DNA of 53,933 nucleotides from JAOAFX01 sp965649105 (GTDB lineage: Bacteria > Hydrothermota > Tepidihabitantia > SM23-42 > JAOAFX01): contig CBFGJP010000005.1 in the NCBI GenBank assembly GCA_965649105.1, positions 1 through 53,933 on the forward strand, written 5' to 3'. Within the stretch, counting starts at the first letter, position 1. Each line of letters opens with the position of its first letter. The position numbers were made by a program, and so were the translations under genes. The notes beneath the pieces were generated by a model. The model had not been told where the DNA came from. It made no database searches and was given only the letters and a program-made list of their open reading frames with translations. Below, one piece after another: positions 42,515 through 50,993 of this stretch.

Positions 42515-44953
42515 GTGAAAAGATTTTTACTCCTTGATGCCCACTCTTTGATTTTCCGTGCCTATTTTGCTTTCATCAAAAATCCACTCAAAAATTCAAA
42601 AGGGCAGAATACTTCTGGCATTTTTGGTTTTCTTAATTCATTGAAAAAGATAAAGACAAAATTTTCAAGTGATTATATGGTTTTGGCTTTTGATGCCCCG
42701 GGCGAGACCTTCAGAGATCAGATCTTTAAAGAATATAAGGCAACCCGTCCACCTGCACCGCGCGATATTCCATTTCAGATTGAAAAAGTAAAGGAAATAA
42801 GTCATTATCTTGGTATTAAAAGTTTTGAGGTACGCGGTTATGAAGCGGATGATGTCCTTGCAACTCTGACTAATAAATTGAAGGGTTATGGCGAAGTCTA
42901 TATTGTCAGTTCGGACAAAGACCTTATGCAACTCATCTCGGACAAAATATTTATATATGATGTTTTTAGTGATATTGTATATGATACAGAAAAGGTAAAA
43001 GAAAAATTTGGTGTGGAACCCGCACGGATTGGCGAATACCTTGCACTTTGTGGTGATTCAATTGATAACATTCCGGGTGTTCCGGGAATTGGTTCCCACC
43101 GGGCGCTTGAGATTTTAAAAAAATATCCGAACCTTGAATCGGCAATGGAAAAGGAGTCAAAATTAAAAGAGCATCGTGATGTGCTCATCCTTTCAAAAAA
43201 GCTTGTAGAGCTTGAGATGAATGCACCTATTGAAATAAAACCGGAAGATCTGGTAATTAAAAATTCCGACACGGAAAATCTTTTAAAAGTCCTTTCTGAA
43301 CTTGAATTTCATTCTTTAATAAAGGAATTTGCACCGAGGTTTGATGCAAAGAATTTTAATAAAAAAACCGGCATATCTGATACTGCAATAAAAAAGGATG
43401 TCGGCATTGCATTTTATGAAGATAAAGTTTTTTTGAGTTTTAATGAAGGTGAAATTTATATTACGACATTGAAGGATGGAGAAAAGATTATATCTGATAC
43501 AGGGATAACAAAGATTGGATTTGATTTAAAAGAGATGTGTAAATCAATGGTATTAAATCCACCTCTCTTTGATGTTAAGATTATATCCTGGCTTATAGAG
43601 CCGAATATAAAGAACGACCGATTTGAAGATATCTGTCTAAAATATCTCCATAGTTATGTTGAATCATCGCCTGAAGCCATATCTAATCTCTCTTTGAAAC
43701 TCTATCCAATTTTAAAGAAAAGACTTGAAGAACTGGATGAATTCATACTCTATAAGGAGATTGAAGAACCATTAATAAATGTGCTGGTAAAGATGGAAAT
43801 GAGAGGGATTGGTATTGATGTCAATTTTTTAAAGGAGTTAAAAAAACGACTTGAAAAGGATATTGGACTAATTGCGGATGAGTGCTACAAGAGCGCGGGG
43901 TGTGTCTTTAATATCAATTCGCCCAAGCAATTGGCGGAAATTTTATTTGGCAGACTGAAATTACCCCCGGTGAAAAAAGGAAAATCACATTATTCTACTG
44001 ACTTTGAAGTGCTTCAGCAATTGAGTTTGAAACACGAATTACCCCGGAAAATCCTTGAATATCGTGAACTCGCAAAGGTTTCCAGCACATACATTGATCC
44101 ACTTATTGAACTGGCAAGAAATAACAGAATACATACTACTTTCAATCAAGCCGGAACTGCTACCGGCAGGCTTTCGTCAAGTAATCCGAACCTCCAGAAT
44201 ATCCCAATCAGAAGTTACTGGGGAAATGAGTTGAGAAAAGGATTTATTGCTCGGAATGGCTTTTTACTAATTTCTGCTGATTATTCCCAGATTGAGCTGC
44301 GGATTCTTGCTCATATAAGCAAAGACAAAAATCTCATTGATGCATTTAAATCTGGTCGTGATATCCATAACCATACCGCATCATTAATATTTAATATTCC
44401 TGAAGAGAAGGTAAATGAACATCAGAGACGGATAGCAAAAGTGGTAAATTATGGGTTGATTTATGGAATGAGTGATTATGGACTTGCCCAGGAATTAGGT
44501 ATATCCCGTGAGGAAGCAAACCAATTTATTCAGTCGTATTACACATTATATCCTGGTGTTGAAGAGTGGAGAAGAACGGCAATAAAGAGTGTTGAAGAAA
44601 AAGGTTATACCGAGACGATATTTGGCAGAAAAAGGCCAGTCCCTGAAATACATTCAGAAAATTTTAATATCAAAGAATCCGCAAAGAGACTGGCGATAAA
44701 TACACCAATACAAGGGACCGCTGCGGATTTAATTAAAATTGCAATGATTGAGGTTGAAAAAAGGCTCGCGGATGCAAAATTTGAAAGTGGACTTGTATTA
44801 TCGATCCACGATGAACTTTTGTTTGAAATAGAAGAGGAACGGGTTGAAGAGGCAAAAGGAATAATAAGAGATGTAATGGAAAATATCCATAAATTTGAAG
44901 TACCGATTGAGGTTGACATTGGTACCGGGAAAAATTGGAAGGAGGCGCATTGA
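42515..44953 (+). CDS. polA: DNA polymerase I
   Basis: 812 residues from GTG 42515. Residues 1-280: 5'-3' exonuclease (LLDAHSLIFRAYFAF, YEADDVLATL, VSSDKDLMQLI, GDSIDNIPGVPGIG). About 300-400: a shortened 3'-5' exonuclease fold in which I cannot find the usual DxE and Dx3D catalytic acids, so proofreading is probably lost. About 410-812: polymerase with motif A SADYSQIELRILAH, motif B RRIAKVVNYGLIYGMS and motif C SIHDELLFE. Gap filling and primer removal. It lacks a ribosome site, in keeping with a leaderless message, and its stop overlaps the next start. Confidence 0.96.
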   Translation: MKRFLLLDAHSLIFRAYFAFIKNPLKNSKGQNTSGIFGFLNSLKKIKTKFSSDYMVLAFDAPGETFRDQIFKEYKATRPPAPRDIPFQIEKVKEISHYLGIKSFEVRGYEADDVLATLTNKLKGYGEVYIVSSDKDLMQLISDKIFIYDVFSDIVYDTEKVKEKFGVEPARIGEYLALCGDSIDNIPGVPGIGSHRALEILKKYPNLESAMEKESKLKEHRDVLILSKKLVELEMNAPIEIKPEDLVIKNSDTENLLKVLSELEFHSLIKEFAPRFDAKNFNKKTGISDTAIKKDVGIAFYEDKVFLSFNEGEIYITTLKDGEKIISDTGITKIGFDLKEMCKSMVLNPPLFDVKIISWLIEPNIKNDRFEDICLKYLHSYVESSPEAISNLSLKLYPILKKRLEELDEFILYKEIEEPLINVLVKMEMRGIGIDVNFLKELKKRLEKDIGLIADECYKSAGCVFNINSPKQLAEILFGRLKLPPVKKGKSHYSTDFEVLQQLSLKHELPRKILEYRELAKVSSTYIDPLIELARNNRIHTTFNQAGTATGRLSSSNPNLQNIPIRSYWGNELRKGFIARNGFLLISADYSQIELRILAHISKDKNLIDAFKSGRDIHNHTASLIFNIPEEKVNEHQRRIAKVVNYGLIYGMSDYGLAQELGISREEANQFIQSYYTLYPGVEEWRRTAIKSVEEKGYTETIFGRKRPVPEIHSENFNIKESAKRLAINTPIQGTAADLIKIAMIEVEKRLADAKFESGLVLSIHDELLFEIEEERVEEAKGIIRDVMENIHKFEVPIEVDIGTGKNWKEAH

Positions 44954-46020
44954 TGCAAGTTCTCTTTATACCATTAATAATTTATGGTCAGATTGTCAGC
45001 CTTGAGCAAAGGCAATTTTATGGTTTTGATTCACCACCTTATCTAACACCAACATCATCACCATCAACTTCAATTGTGATTAACTGGAACACAAAATTGT
45101 CAGTCCCGAGCAGAATGGCTTTTGGAACAGACCTTTTATTAAAAGATACCATCAGGATAAATAAAAATACAAACTTTCATCACCTAATTATCAATAATCT
45201 CAATCCCGGGACAGAATATTACTATAAAATCTTACCGGATGGAGATATAAAAAAATTTAAGACCTTTCCACAGTCTGCAGATTCCTTTTATTTTATTGTT
45301 ATTGGTGATACACGGTCTGATCCGATAAGCCACCAGGCAGTAATTGATAGAATTGCACAATATGATTTTGAATTTATTATTCATTCGGGAGATTTTGTTA
45401 CCGAGGGTTACAGTTCTGATGATTGGAGGACATTTTTTAACATAGCGTGCAAAATCATTTCAAAAAAACATTTTTTACCCACGATCGGGAATCATGAAAA
45501 GCCGTTCTGGCAGTATGATACCCTCTTTGCCCTGCCCGGATTAGAAGATTTTTACTCGGTACGGTTTTCCAATATTTGTATTATCTGTTTAAATACTGAG
45601 ATGGAATTAAACGGTTATCAAAAGAAATGGCTTACCAACGAATTGAAATTTGTCTCTACTGATACAACGATTGACTGGATATTTGTGAATTTGCACAGGC
45701 CACCTTATTCTTCAGGGAGTCATGGTAGCGATATGAATGTGCGTAAATCCTGGTGTCCTGTATTTGAAGAATATGGTGTGGATATTGTATTTTGTGGTCA
45801 TGACCACTCTTATGAAAGAACAAATGAAATAAATGGAGTGATTTATATCGTCAGTGCCGGCGGTGGTGCTCCTCTTTACAATGTGGGGAAGAGTGAATGG
45901 ACGGCATATTCAGAAAAGACCCATCATTTTTGTTTGGTAAAGATTAAAAAAGACGAATTGTTCTTAAAGGCAATTAGACTCGATGGAACAGTCTTTGATT
46001 CAATGAGGATAATCAAATGA
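44953..46020 (+). CDS. Exported metallophosphoesterase, purple-acid-phosphatase-like
   Basis: About 355 residues from ATG 44953, sharing one base with the polA stop (TGATG) and served by GGAAGGAGG. Short signal peptide (VLFIPLIIYGQI). An Fn3-like N-terminal domain (PSTSIVINWNTKLS, NLNPGTEYYYKILPDG) precedes the calcineurin-like core: VIGDTRSD, HSGDFVTEG, GNHEKPF, NLHRPPYSSG, and FCGHDHSYERT. These supply the two-metal site. Phosphate-ester hydrolysis outside the cytoplasm is likely; substrate unknown. It overlaps the M19 dipeptidase gene by four bases. Confidence 0.9.
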   Translation: MQVLFIPLIIYGQIVSLEQRQFYGFDSPPYLTPTSSPSTSIVINWNTKLSVPSRMAFGTDLLLKDTIRINKNTNFHHLIINNLNPGTEYYYKILPDGDIKKFKTFPQSADSFYFIVIGDTRSDPISHQAVIDRIAQYDFEFIIHSGDFVTEGYSSDDWRTFFNIACKIISKKHFLPTIGNHEKPFWQYDTLFALPGLEDFYSVRFSNICIICLNTEMELNGYQKKWLTNELKFVSTDTTIDWIFVNLHRPPYSSGSHGSDMNVRKSWCPVFEEYGVDIVFCGHDHSYERTNEINGVIYIVSAGGGAPLYNVGKSEWTAYSEKTHHFCLVKIKKDELFLKAIRLDGTVFDSMRIIK

Positions 46021-46889
46021 ACATCCCTGTTTTTGACCTCCATTGTGATACACCGTTGAATATAAAAAAGAAAAAATTCAATCACCTCAAGCCCAGCCAT
46101 TTGAATCCCGGGATATTTTCTGGGGCAATATTTGCCCATTTTATTTATCCAAAAGAGAAAGAGCCGTTTGATGCAGGAATGAAACTTGTTTTGAACACTT
46201 TGAACTATCTGAAAAACAAAAAAGAAATAAATATCCTTTACGAACTAAATAAATTTGATAATAAAAAGACAAATATCATATTGGGTGTGGAGGGGGGCCA
46301 TATTTTTGATAGAAACTTTGCACAATTTGAAACATTCTATGAACTCGGTGTGCGGGTATTTACCATCACCTGGAATAACTCAAATAGATTTGCCCATTCT
46401 GCATTTGATGACGAAATGAAGGGATTGACACGAAAGGGTAAGGAATTTATTAAAATGCTTAAACACTATGACATAATAATCGATCTTTCGCATGCTTCAA
46501 CTCGAACGGTGATAGAAGTTTGCGAAATCTGTGAAAATCCAGTCATTGCCTCACATTCCTGCATCAGGAAATTAAATCCATTTGTCCGAAATATTGATGA
46601 CCGGGCAATAAGGGCAATAGTGAAGAAAAAGGGCGTTGTGGGCATAAACTTTTCTAAGAAGCACCTGGGGGCACATACTGTCGTTGAACACATACAATAT
46701 CTTTTTGAAAATTTCGGGGTTGATTGCATTGGATTGGGGAGCGATTTTGATGGCATAACTGATCCGGCTTTGAAATGTCCTGAAGGATATAAGAAGATTG
46801 CCAGGGTGCTGTATGATCTTGGTTATAAAGAAAAACCGATTGAAAAAATATTTTATAAAAATTTCTTGAGGCTTTTAAACCAATTGTAA
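46017..46889 (+). CDS. Membrane dipeptidase family (M19) peptidase
   Basis: 290 residues; ATG overlaps the phosphoesterase stop (ATGA). Zinc ligands visible: HxD in FDLHCDTPL, Glu in LGVEGGHIF, His in IDLSHAS and in IASHSCIR, and Asp in GLGSDFDGI. Members hydrolyse dipeptides, often with a D-residue at the second position. No signal peptide, so cytoplasmic. Last gene of the polA transcript. Confidence 0.93.
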   Translation: MNIPVFDLHCDTPLNIKKKKFNHLKPSHLNPGIFSGAIFAHFIYPKEKEPFDAGMKLVLNTLNYLKNKKEINILYELNKFDNKKTNIILGVEGGHIFDRNFAQFETFYELGVRVFTITWNNSNRFAHSAFDDEMKGLTRKGKEFIKMLKHYDIIIDLSHASTRTVIEVCEICENPVIASHSCIRKLNPFVRNIDDRAIRAIVKKKGVVGINFSKKHLGAHTVVEHIQYLFENFGVDCIGLGSDFDGITDPALKCPEGYKKIARVLYDLGYKEKPIEKIFYKNFLRLLNQL

Positions 46890-46895
46890 ATTAAA

Positions 46896-48098
46896 TTATG
46901 GTGTTACATCTGTATAACGCACGATAAATGCGGAACGATTATAAATCTCCTGGAGAGTAATATTTTTATCAATAAGAATTCTTTTTATTTCGGGTAGCCT
47001 TTCTTTTACTACCTGGACATGGGCCTTTAATAGATCACAGTATTGCTTTGTTCTCAATTTTGTGCCGTAGAGAATCTGTATCGGACATCTGCCCCCACAA
47101 TAAAAGTGGATCGGGCAATTATAGCAACCGATGGTATCTTTCAGTGATAAAAGCTCGGCTGAATTTTGTTTTAATTTTTTGCCAATCTCAAATGGTAGGT
47201 CAACACAGGCAAGTATCTTCCCACCTACAAGGTCGTAATTTGTTTTTAATTCTGCACCACAGGCAGTGTGATTCCGATTTTTTTCGGTAATTAGATACAA
47301 AATCAATTCATTGATATGGGCAATGGGTAAGAATAATCCATCATTCAAGTGCTTTATATATTCATCGATTATTATTTTTAAATCATTTATATAATTTTTG
47401 TAATATTGAGAAAAATTTTTAAAATCATCCTGGGTTTCAAGCCAGTGCCAGAAAAAATGATGGACAAGTCCTTTTCTATACAAACTCATAAATTCATCAA
47501 AGCAATTCTTCAATGATTGTTCCTCACGTAAGGTTGACCACATCAATATATTCCCGCGATATATATCTTTCATAAATACAAGATTTTCCCTGATGCGTTT
47601 GAGATCGGTCCCAATCCTTACCCGGTTATGCTGTTCTTCATCTCCATCAATAGATACTGCATAAATCCAGATATTTTTAGCAATCGCTGGATAGTCTTGA
47701 AAAAATTGGGTGAGTAATTCTCCATTTGTATAAATCATAAATTTAATTATCCTGTTATCTTTAATCTTCTGCAAATTTTCAATTATTGGTACAAAACGAT
47801 AAGATTCGAGGAGCGGTTCTCCACCATAAAAACAAATTGTTGCAGGCAGATTTTTATTTTCTCTAAGTATTTTCTTTATGATAGATAGATCGCGTTCGAC
47901 ATTGATTTCTAATTCTTCCGGGTTCAATCCCGAATTATTTGTAATCGTTTGATTGATACACTCATGGCACCGGGCATTGCATTTGCTTGTAACAAAAAGA
48001 TTAATGATCAAATTTTTATTTTCTTGAAAATCTGAGAAATTTATTTTACCTGCCATAGCACTATGGTCATTTTCGTAACGCAAAGATGGCCCATTCAA
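46896..48098 (-). CDS. Radical SAM/SPASM protein (anSME or peptide-maturase type)
   Basis: Up to 400 residues. The start is unclear: TTG 48098 or the in-frame ATG at 48056, neither with a ribosome site. Radical SAM motif CNARCHEC (CxxxCxxC) and SAM-binding FYGGEPLLE. The C-terminal SPASM region carries CGAELK..ILACVDLP..CYNCPIHFYCGGRCPI..QYC, giving ligands for two auxiliary 4Fe-4S clusters. This class includes sulfatase-maturing enzymes and RiPP maturases. No sulfatase or convincing precursor peptide is adjacent, so its substrate is unknown. Confidence 0.85.
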   Translation of the reverse strand: MNGPSLRYENDHSAMAGKINFSDFQENKNLIINLFVTSKCNARCHECINQTITNNSGLNPEELEINVERDLSIIKKILRENKNLPATICFYGGEPLLESYRFVPIIENLQKIKDNRIIKFMIYTNGELLTQFFQDYPAIAKNIWIYAVSIDGDEEQHNRVRIGTDLKRIRENLVFMKDIYRGNILMWSTLREEQSLKNCFDEFMSLYRKGLVHHFFWHWLETQDDFKNFSQYYKNYINDLKIIIDEYIKHLNDGLFLPIAHINELILYLITEKNRNHTACGAELKTNYDLVGGKILACVDLPFEIGKKLKQNSAELLSLKDTIGCYNCPIHFYCGGRCPIQILYGTKLRTKQYCDLLKAHVQVVKERLPEIKRILIDKNITLQEIYNRSAFIVRYTDVTP

Positions 48099-48153
48099 TG
48101 TAGAACAAATCTTCAGATTTAGAAAATATATTTTTCACATCTAAATCTTTGGG

Positions 48154-48324
48154 CAAAACTTATAACCTATTAATACCTACTCAATGGAGGTGAGCGGAGT
48201 CGAACCGCCGACCTATGCGTTGCAAACGCATTGCTCTCCCAGCTGAGCTACACCCCCTAACAGATGGTTATTGGGTATGGGACACAGTATTTGGAATAAC
48301 TGATGTCCCAAAACTTATAACCTA
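48154..48324. repeat. 16-bp direct repeats flanking tRNA-Ala
   Basis: CAAAACTTATAACCTA occurs at 48154-48169 and 48309-48324, on both sides of the tRNA, 155 bases apart. An imperfect hairpin GGGACA..TGTCCC (48279-48309) lies just inside the right copy and may terminate the barrel gene. Confidence 0.6.
48185..48257 (-). tRNA. tRNA-Ala, anticodon TGC
   Basis: 73 bases: acceptor GGGGGTG/CACCTCC (one G-T), anticodon stem ATGCG/CGCAT around TTTGCAA (anticodon TGC), T arm CGGCG-GTTCGACTC-CGC, discriminator A, no encoded CCA. Confidence 0.95.
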
Positions 48325-48328
48325 AGAA

Positions 48329-49180
48329 TCAAAATTTTCCAAAGTTCAAATTAAGGCCAAAAGATTTGAAAAAAGTCGTTTCTTTGTTAAAGAGCCTTTC
48401 TTGGTTAAGACGAAAATCAATATTAAATTCCCTAATGCGCAATCCAATTCCGGGTTCTACGGTCCATTTTTGAGGTACAAAATCTTCATTAAATTCTTCA
48501 CGCGCACCCATTCTGAGATAAAATGTCTTGTTCAAAGGGAGTTCGAAACCCGCAAAGAAGTAGGCACGGTCAGAAGTGATATTGCCTTCACGTAATAAAT
48601 ATTCGAAACCCACTATAGCAAATCCTTCATCCAGAATGAGTCTCTGGAGTGCCAGACCAATATTATGACTCTGATAATCATAGGGCGCAGATTGAATATT
48701 CAATGAATACCTTGGAATCAGAATATATTCAGCCTTTCGCTTGAGCAATCTTAGATGGATATCATAACTTTCGTCTACATTTGTTTCGTTATTAATAATT
48801 CCCGAGAAATCAACGCGCATATCTATTGTTGCATACCCTAAACCAATTCCAAAGCGATTATGATCTTTGACCGGTGAACCCATAATGCCGACTTCAAATT
48901 TTTTTACCGTAATACCATAACCAATGTTGAAATTCTTATCCTGCCAGAATGCGAGCCCCCCATATTTTCCAATAGGTGTTAGTACTATACTAAAATCTGT
49001 ACTTGCTGAAAAAATATCTCCATAGAAATTATTGGGAAATACATTTATGTGTTGGGGATAAATGCCAATGTTCACCGGGTCATCTATATAATCGCCAACC
49101 ATCAGGGTGTTCATTCTTGTCCAGTTCGCCCATAAAGGGCAGAGTATAACAATCAAGCCAATAAAAATAAGTTTTTTCAT
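48329..49180 (-). CDS. Outer-membrane beta-barrel protein
   Basis: 283 residues. Signal peptide LIFIGLIVILCPLWA. The mature part begins NWTRMNTLMVGDYIDDPVN and then alternates strand-like stretches (FGIGLGYATIDMRVDFSG, YILIPRYSLNIQ, RAYFFAGFELPLNKTFYLRMG). It ends SFGLNLNFGKF with the C-terminal Phe of a barrel. Start within the family looks right, and its promoter places the ATG eight bases from the -10 box with no ribosome site. Function beyond the barrel is unknown. Confidence 0.8.
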   Translation of the reverse strand: MKKLIFIGLIVILCPLWANWTRMNTLMVGDYIDDPVNIGIYPQHINVFPNNFYGDIFSASTDFSIVLTPIGKYGGLAFWQDKNFNIGYGITVKKFEVGIMGSPVKDHNRFGIGLGYATIDMRVDFSGIINNETNVDESYDIHLRLLKRKAEYILIPRYSLNIQSAPYDYQSHNIGLALQRLILDEGFAIVGFEYLLREGNITSDRAYFFAGFELPLNKTFYLRMGAREEFNEDFVPQKWTVEPGIGLRIREFNIDFRLNQERLFNKETTFFKSFGLNLNFGKF

Positions 49181-49188
49181 AATAAAAT

Positions 49189-49216
49189 ATTATATCCAAA
49201 ATTTTTAATTAGTCAA
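49189..49216 (-). promoter_or_regulatory. Promoter of the barrel gene (near-leaderless)
   Basis: Minus strand TTGACT (49216-49211), 16 bases, TATAAT (49194-49189), eight bases before the ATG. Confidence 0.83.
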
Positions 49217-49219
49217 TGA

Positions 49220-49765
49220 TTATTTATTTTTGAGCAATTTTTTTAGGATATAGCCGGTCATCAACCGATTTAAATGCTCAAATCCTGCACAACCAATAAG
49301 GTCTGACGCCTTGATTTCAGTGGTATAACACTCATCACTATCAATATGTTTCTTCTCTACTTTTATTGGATAATCAGCATCAAATGCAATCATAAACTCT
49401 TTTAAGGGCACATTGAATATTCCTTTTTCCGAATAATCAGCAATCAGCCTTTCAATATCCCGACGATTGTGCGACAATCGCTCAATTTCTTTTTCGATTT
49501 CACCACGGGCTGAGGTTATCTTGCCAAAGTAAAACTGTAATTCATCAGGATTTTGAATCTCTTTCAATCGTTCCGTTCCTTTTTTTAAGGCACCCTCAAG
49601 AATGGCGATCGCTTTTTGAATCTTCTCCTGGGCATCAAGAAGAAAAGAAAGGTAGGCTTCAACAATTTGAAAAGAAGGGATCTTTTCTAAGTTATCATAG
49701 AATAGTTGTCCAAATGGCTTGCAAAACGGTCCTTTTTCAGAATCCACCATATCGTCAAATATCAT
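49220..49765 (-). CDS. Hypothetical protein, coiled coil
   Basis: About 181 residues from the ATG at 49765, chosen because GGAGG lies seven bases upstream; longer frames start inside the previous gene. The N-terminal part is FDDMVDSEKGPFCKPFGQLF. A long helical region follows (LLDAQEKIQKAIAILEGALK, ARGEIEKEIERLSHNRRDIE), then FMIAFDADYPIKVEKK. No enzymatic motif or membrane segment. It follows the 66-residue gene by 13 bases and is probably co-expressed. Unrecognised. Confidence 0.65.
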   Translation of the reverse strand: MIFDDMVDSEKGPFCKPFGQLFYDNLEKIPSFQIVEAYLSFLLDAQEKIQKAIAILEGALKKGTERLKEIQNPDELQFYFGKITSARGEIEKEIERLSHNRRDIERLIADYSEKGIFNVPLKEFMIAFDADYPIKVEKKHIDSDECYTTEIKASDLIGCAGFEHLNRLMTGYILKKLLKNK

Positions 49766-49778
49766 CAAATGCCTCCAT

Positions 49779-49979
49779 TTATCCTTTATCCATTGACTTG
49801 GCATATGCAACCGCAATCCTGCCGAGTCTTCGATAACCTGCTTTCAGATACCATTTTCTCATCCACTGAGAAATGACCTTTTTTACATCTTCCGGCATCT
49901 GGTCAAATTCCTCTTTAGCCTTCTGCGCTGCTTCATCCATACTTGCCAGGAGCGTTTCGTTAGTTTTTTCTTCTTTCAT
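49779..49979 (-). CDS. Small hypothetical protein
   Basis: 66 residues with an excellent AGGAGG six bases before the ATG and its own promoter. Acidic helical first half (MDEAAQKAKEEFDQMPEDV), basic second half (QWMRKWYLKAGYRRLGRIAV), which could bind nucleic acid or a partner. Unrecognised. First gene of a two-gene unit. Confidence 0.68.
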   Translation of the reverse strand: MKEEKTNETLLASMDEAAQKAKEEFDQMPEDVKKVISQWMRKWYLKAGYRRLGRIAVAYAKSMDKG

Positions 49980-50017
49980 GAGTCCTCCTATTTTTATATT
50001 ATTTTATATTATTTTAT

Positions 50018-50046
50018 ATTATACATAATGTATATAATATTGTCAA
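50018..50046 (-). promoter_or_regulatory. Promoter of the two small hypothetical genes
   Basis: Minus strand TTGACA (50046-50041), 17 bases, TATAAT (50023-50018). The leader contains three consecutive copies of an AATATAAAAT-like 10-mer before the ribosome site. Confidence 0.75.
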
Positions 50047-50119
50047 TAGTGCAGACTGGATAGCAATAAGGGGACTAAACACAAATGGTTATAAAATTTA
50101 TGTTAACTCAGTGAGGGTA

Positions 50120-50147
50120 TTGACTTTTTTCATAAAATGGTTATAAT
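50120..50147 (+). promoter_or_regulatory. Promoter of the rplM operon (leaderless)
   Basis: TTGACT (50120-50125), 16 bases, TATAAT (50142-50147). The rplM ATG (50155) is seven bases after the -10 box, so the RNA should start at or one base before it. Confidence 0.83.
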
Positions 50148-50154
50148 TTATGCT

Positions 50155-50583
50155 ATGAAAACAAAGGTCTTAAAGAAGAAAGAGATCAAACGCAACTGGC
50201 ATATAATTGATGCCCAGGGTAAAATACTCGGGAGAATGGCAACCAGGATTGCCAGAATTCTCATTGGTAAAGATAAGCCACAGTATTCACCCCATGTTGA
50301 TTGTGGGGATTATGTGGTTGTGCTTAATGCCGATAAATTTAAAGTCACAGGCAATAAGATTGAAGATAAAATTTATTATCGACATTCTTTTTATCTTGGT
50401 GGTTTGAAGGCGCTCAATCTAAAACTTATGCTTGAAAAAAATCCAAAAAAGGTGCTCTATCATGCAGTCAGTGGAATGCTGCCCAAGAATAAGTTCCGAG
50501 CGCGACGGCTTAAAAGATTGAAAATTTATCTTGGTACTGAGCACCCTCATAAGGCACAATCACCAAAGGAAATTCAGATATAG
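50155..50583 (+). CDS. rplM: Ribosomal protein L13
   Basis: 142 residues from ATG 50155; an in-frame ATG at 50137 overlaps the -10 region and is excluded. Family blocks: RNWHIIDAQGKILGRMAT, VVVLNADKFKVTGNK, YYRHSFYLGGLK, and HAVSGMLPKNKFRARRLKRL. Large-subunit assembly protein. First gene of rplM-rpsI-rpsB-tsf-pyrH-frr. Confidence 0.97.
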   Translation: MKTKVLKKKEIKRNWHIIDAQGKILGRMATRIARILIGKDKPQYSPHVDCGDYVVVLNADKFKVTGNKIEDKIYYRHSFYLGGLKALNLKLMLEKNPKKVLYHAVSGMLPKNKFRARRLKRLKIYLGTEHPHKAQSPKEIQI

Positions 50584-50594
50584 GAGGTTTATTA

Positions 50595-50978
50595 ATGGAA
50601 TCTATCTTCACCGGATCACGCAAGAGAAGTGTGGCAAAAATTAGATTATCTCCCGGCAAAGGGATTATAAAAATAAATGGTAAAGACCCAATTAAATATT
50701 TCTGTCGTCAGGATCTTGTTGATCTTGTAAATCTTCCGCTAATAACCGCGGGTGTGAAGGGATCGGTAGATATTTATGCAAAGGTTTCTGGTGGTGGAGT
50801 TTCCGGTCAGGCAGGTGCGGTTAGCTTAGGGATTGCCAAGGCGCTTATTAATTTCAATCCCGAGTTGAGGCCAACGCTAAAAAGTGCCGGATTATTGAAG
50901 AGGGATCCGCGGGAAAAAGAACGGATGAAATACGGGCTGGCAAAGAGGCGCAAAAGATTCCAGTTCTCCAAACGTTAA
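50595..50978 (+). CDS. rpsI: Ribosomal protein S9
   Basis: 127 residues with AGGAGG upstream. GSRKRSVAKIRLSPGKG, VSGGGVSGQAGAVSLGIAKAL, and the conserved C-terminal KKRRK-type tail ending RRKRFQFSKR, which reaches the P-site tRNA. Eleven bases after rplM. Confidence 0.97.
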   Translation: MESIFTGSRKRSVAKIRLSPGKGIIKINGKDPIKYFCRQDLVDLVNLPLITAGVKGSVDIYAKVSGGGVSGQAGAVSLGIAKALINFNPELRPTLKSAGLLKRDPREKERMKYGLAKRRKRFQFSKR

Positions 50979-50993
50979 AAAGAAGGAGGTATT

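Noticed and set aside
46896..48180. A complete RiPP gene cluster
   Set aside because: Only the radical SAM protein is present; no transporter, protease or convincing precursor peptide is adjacent.
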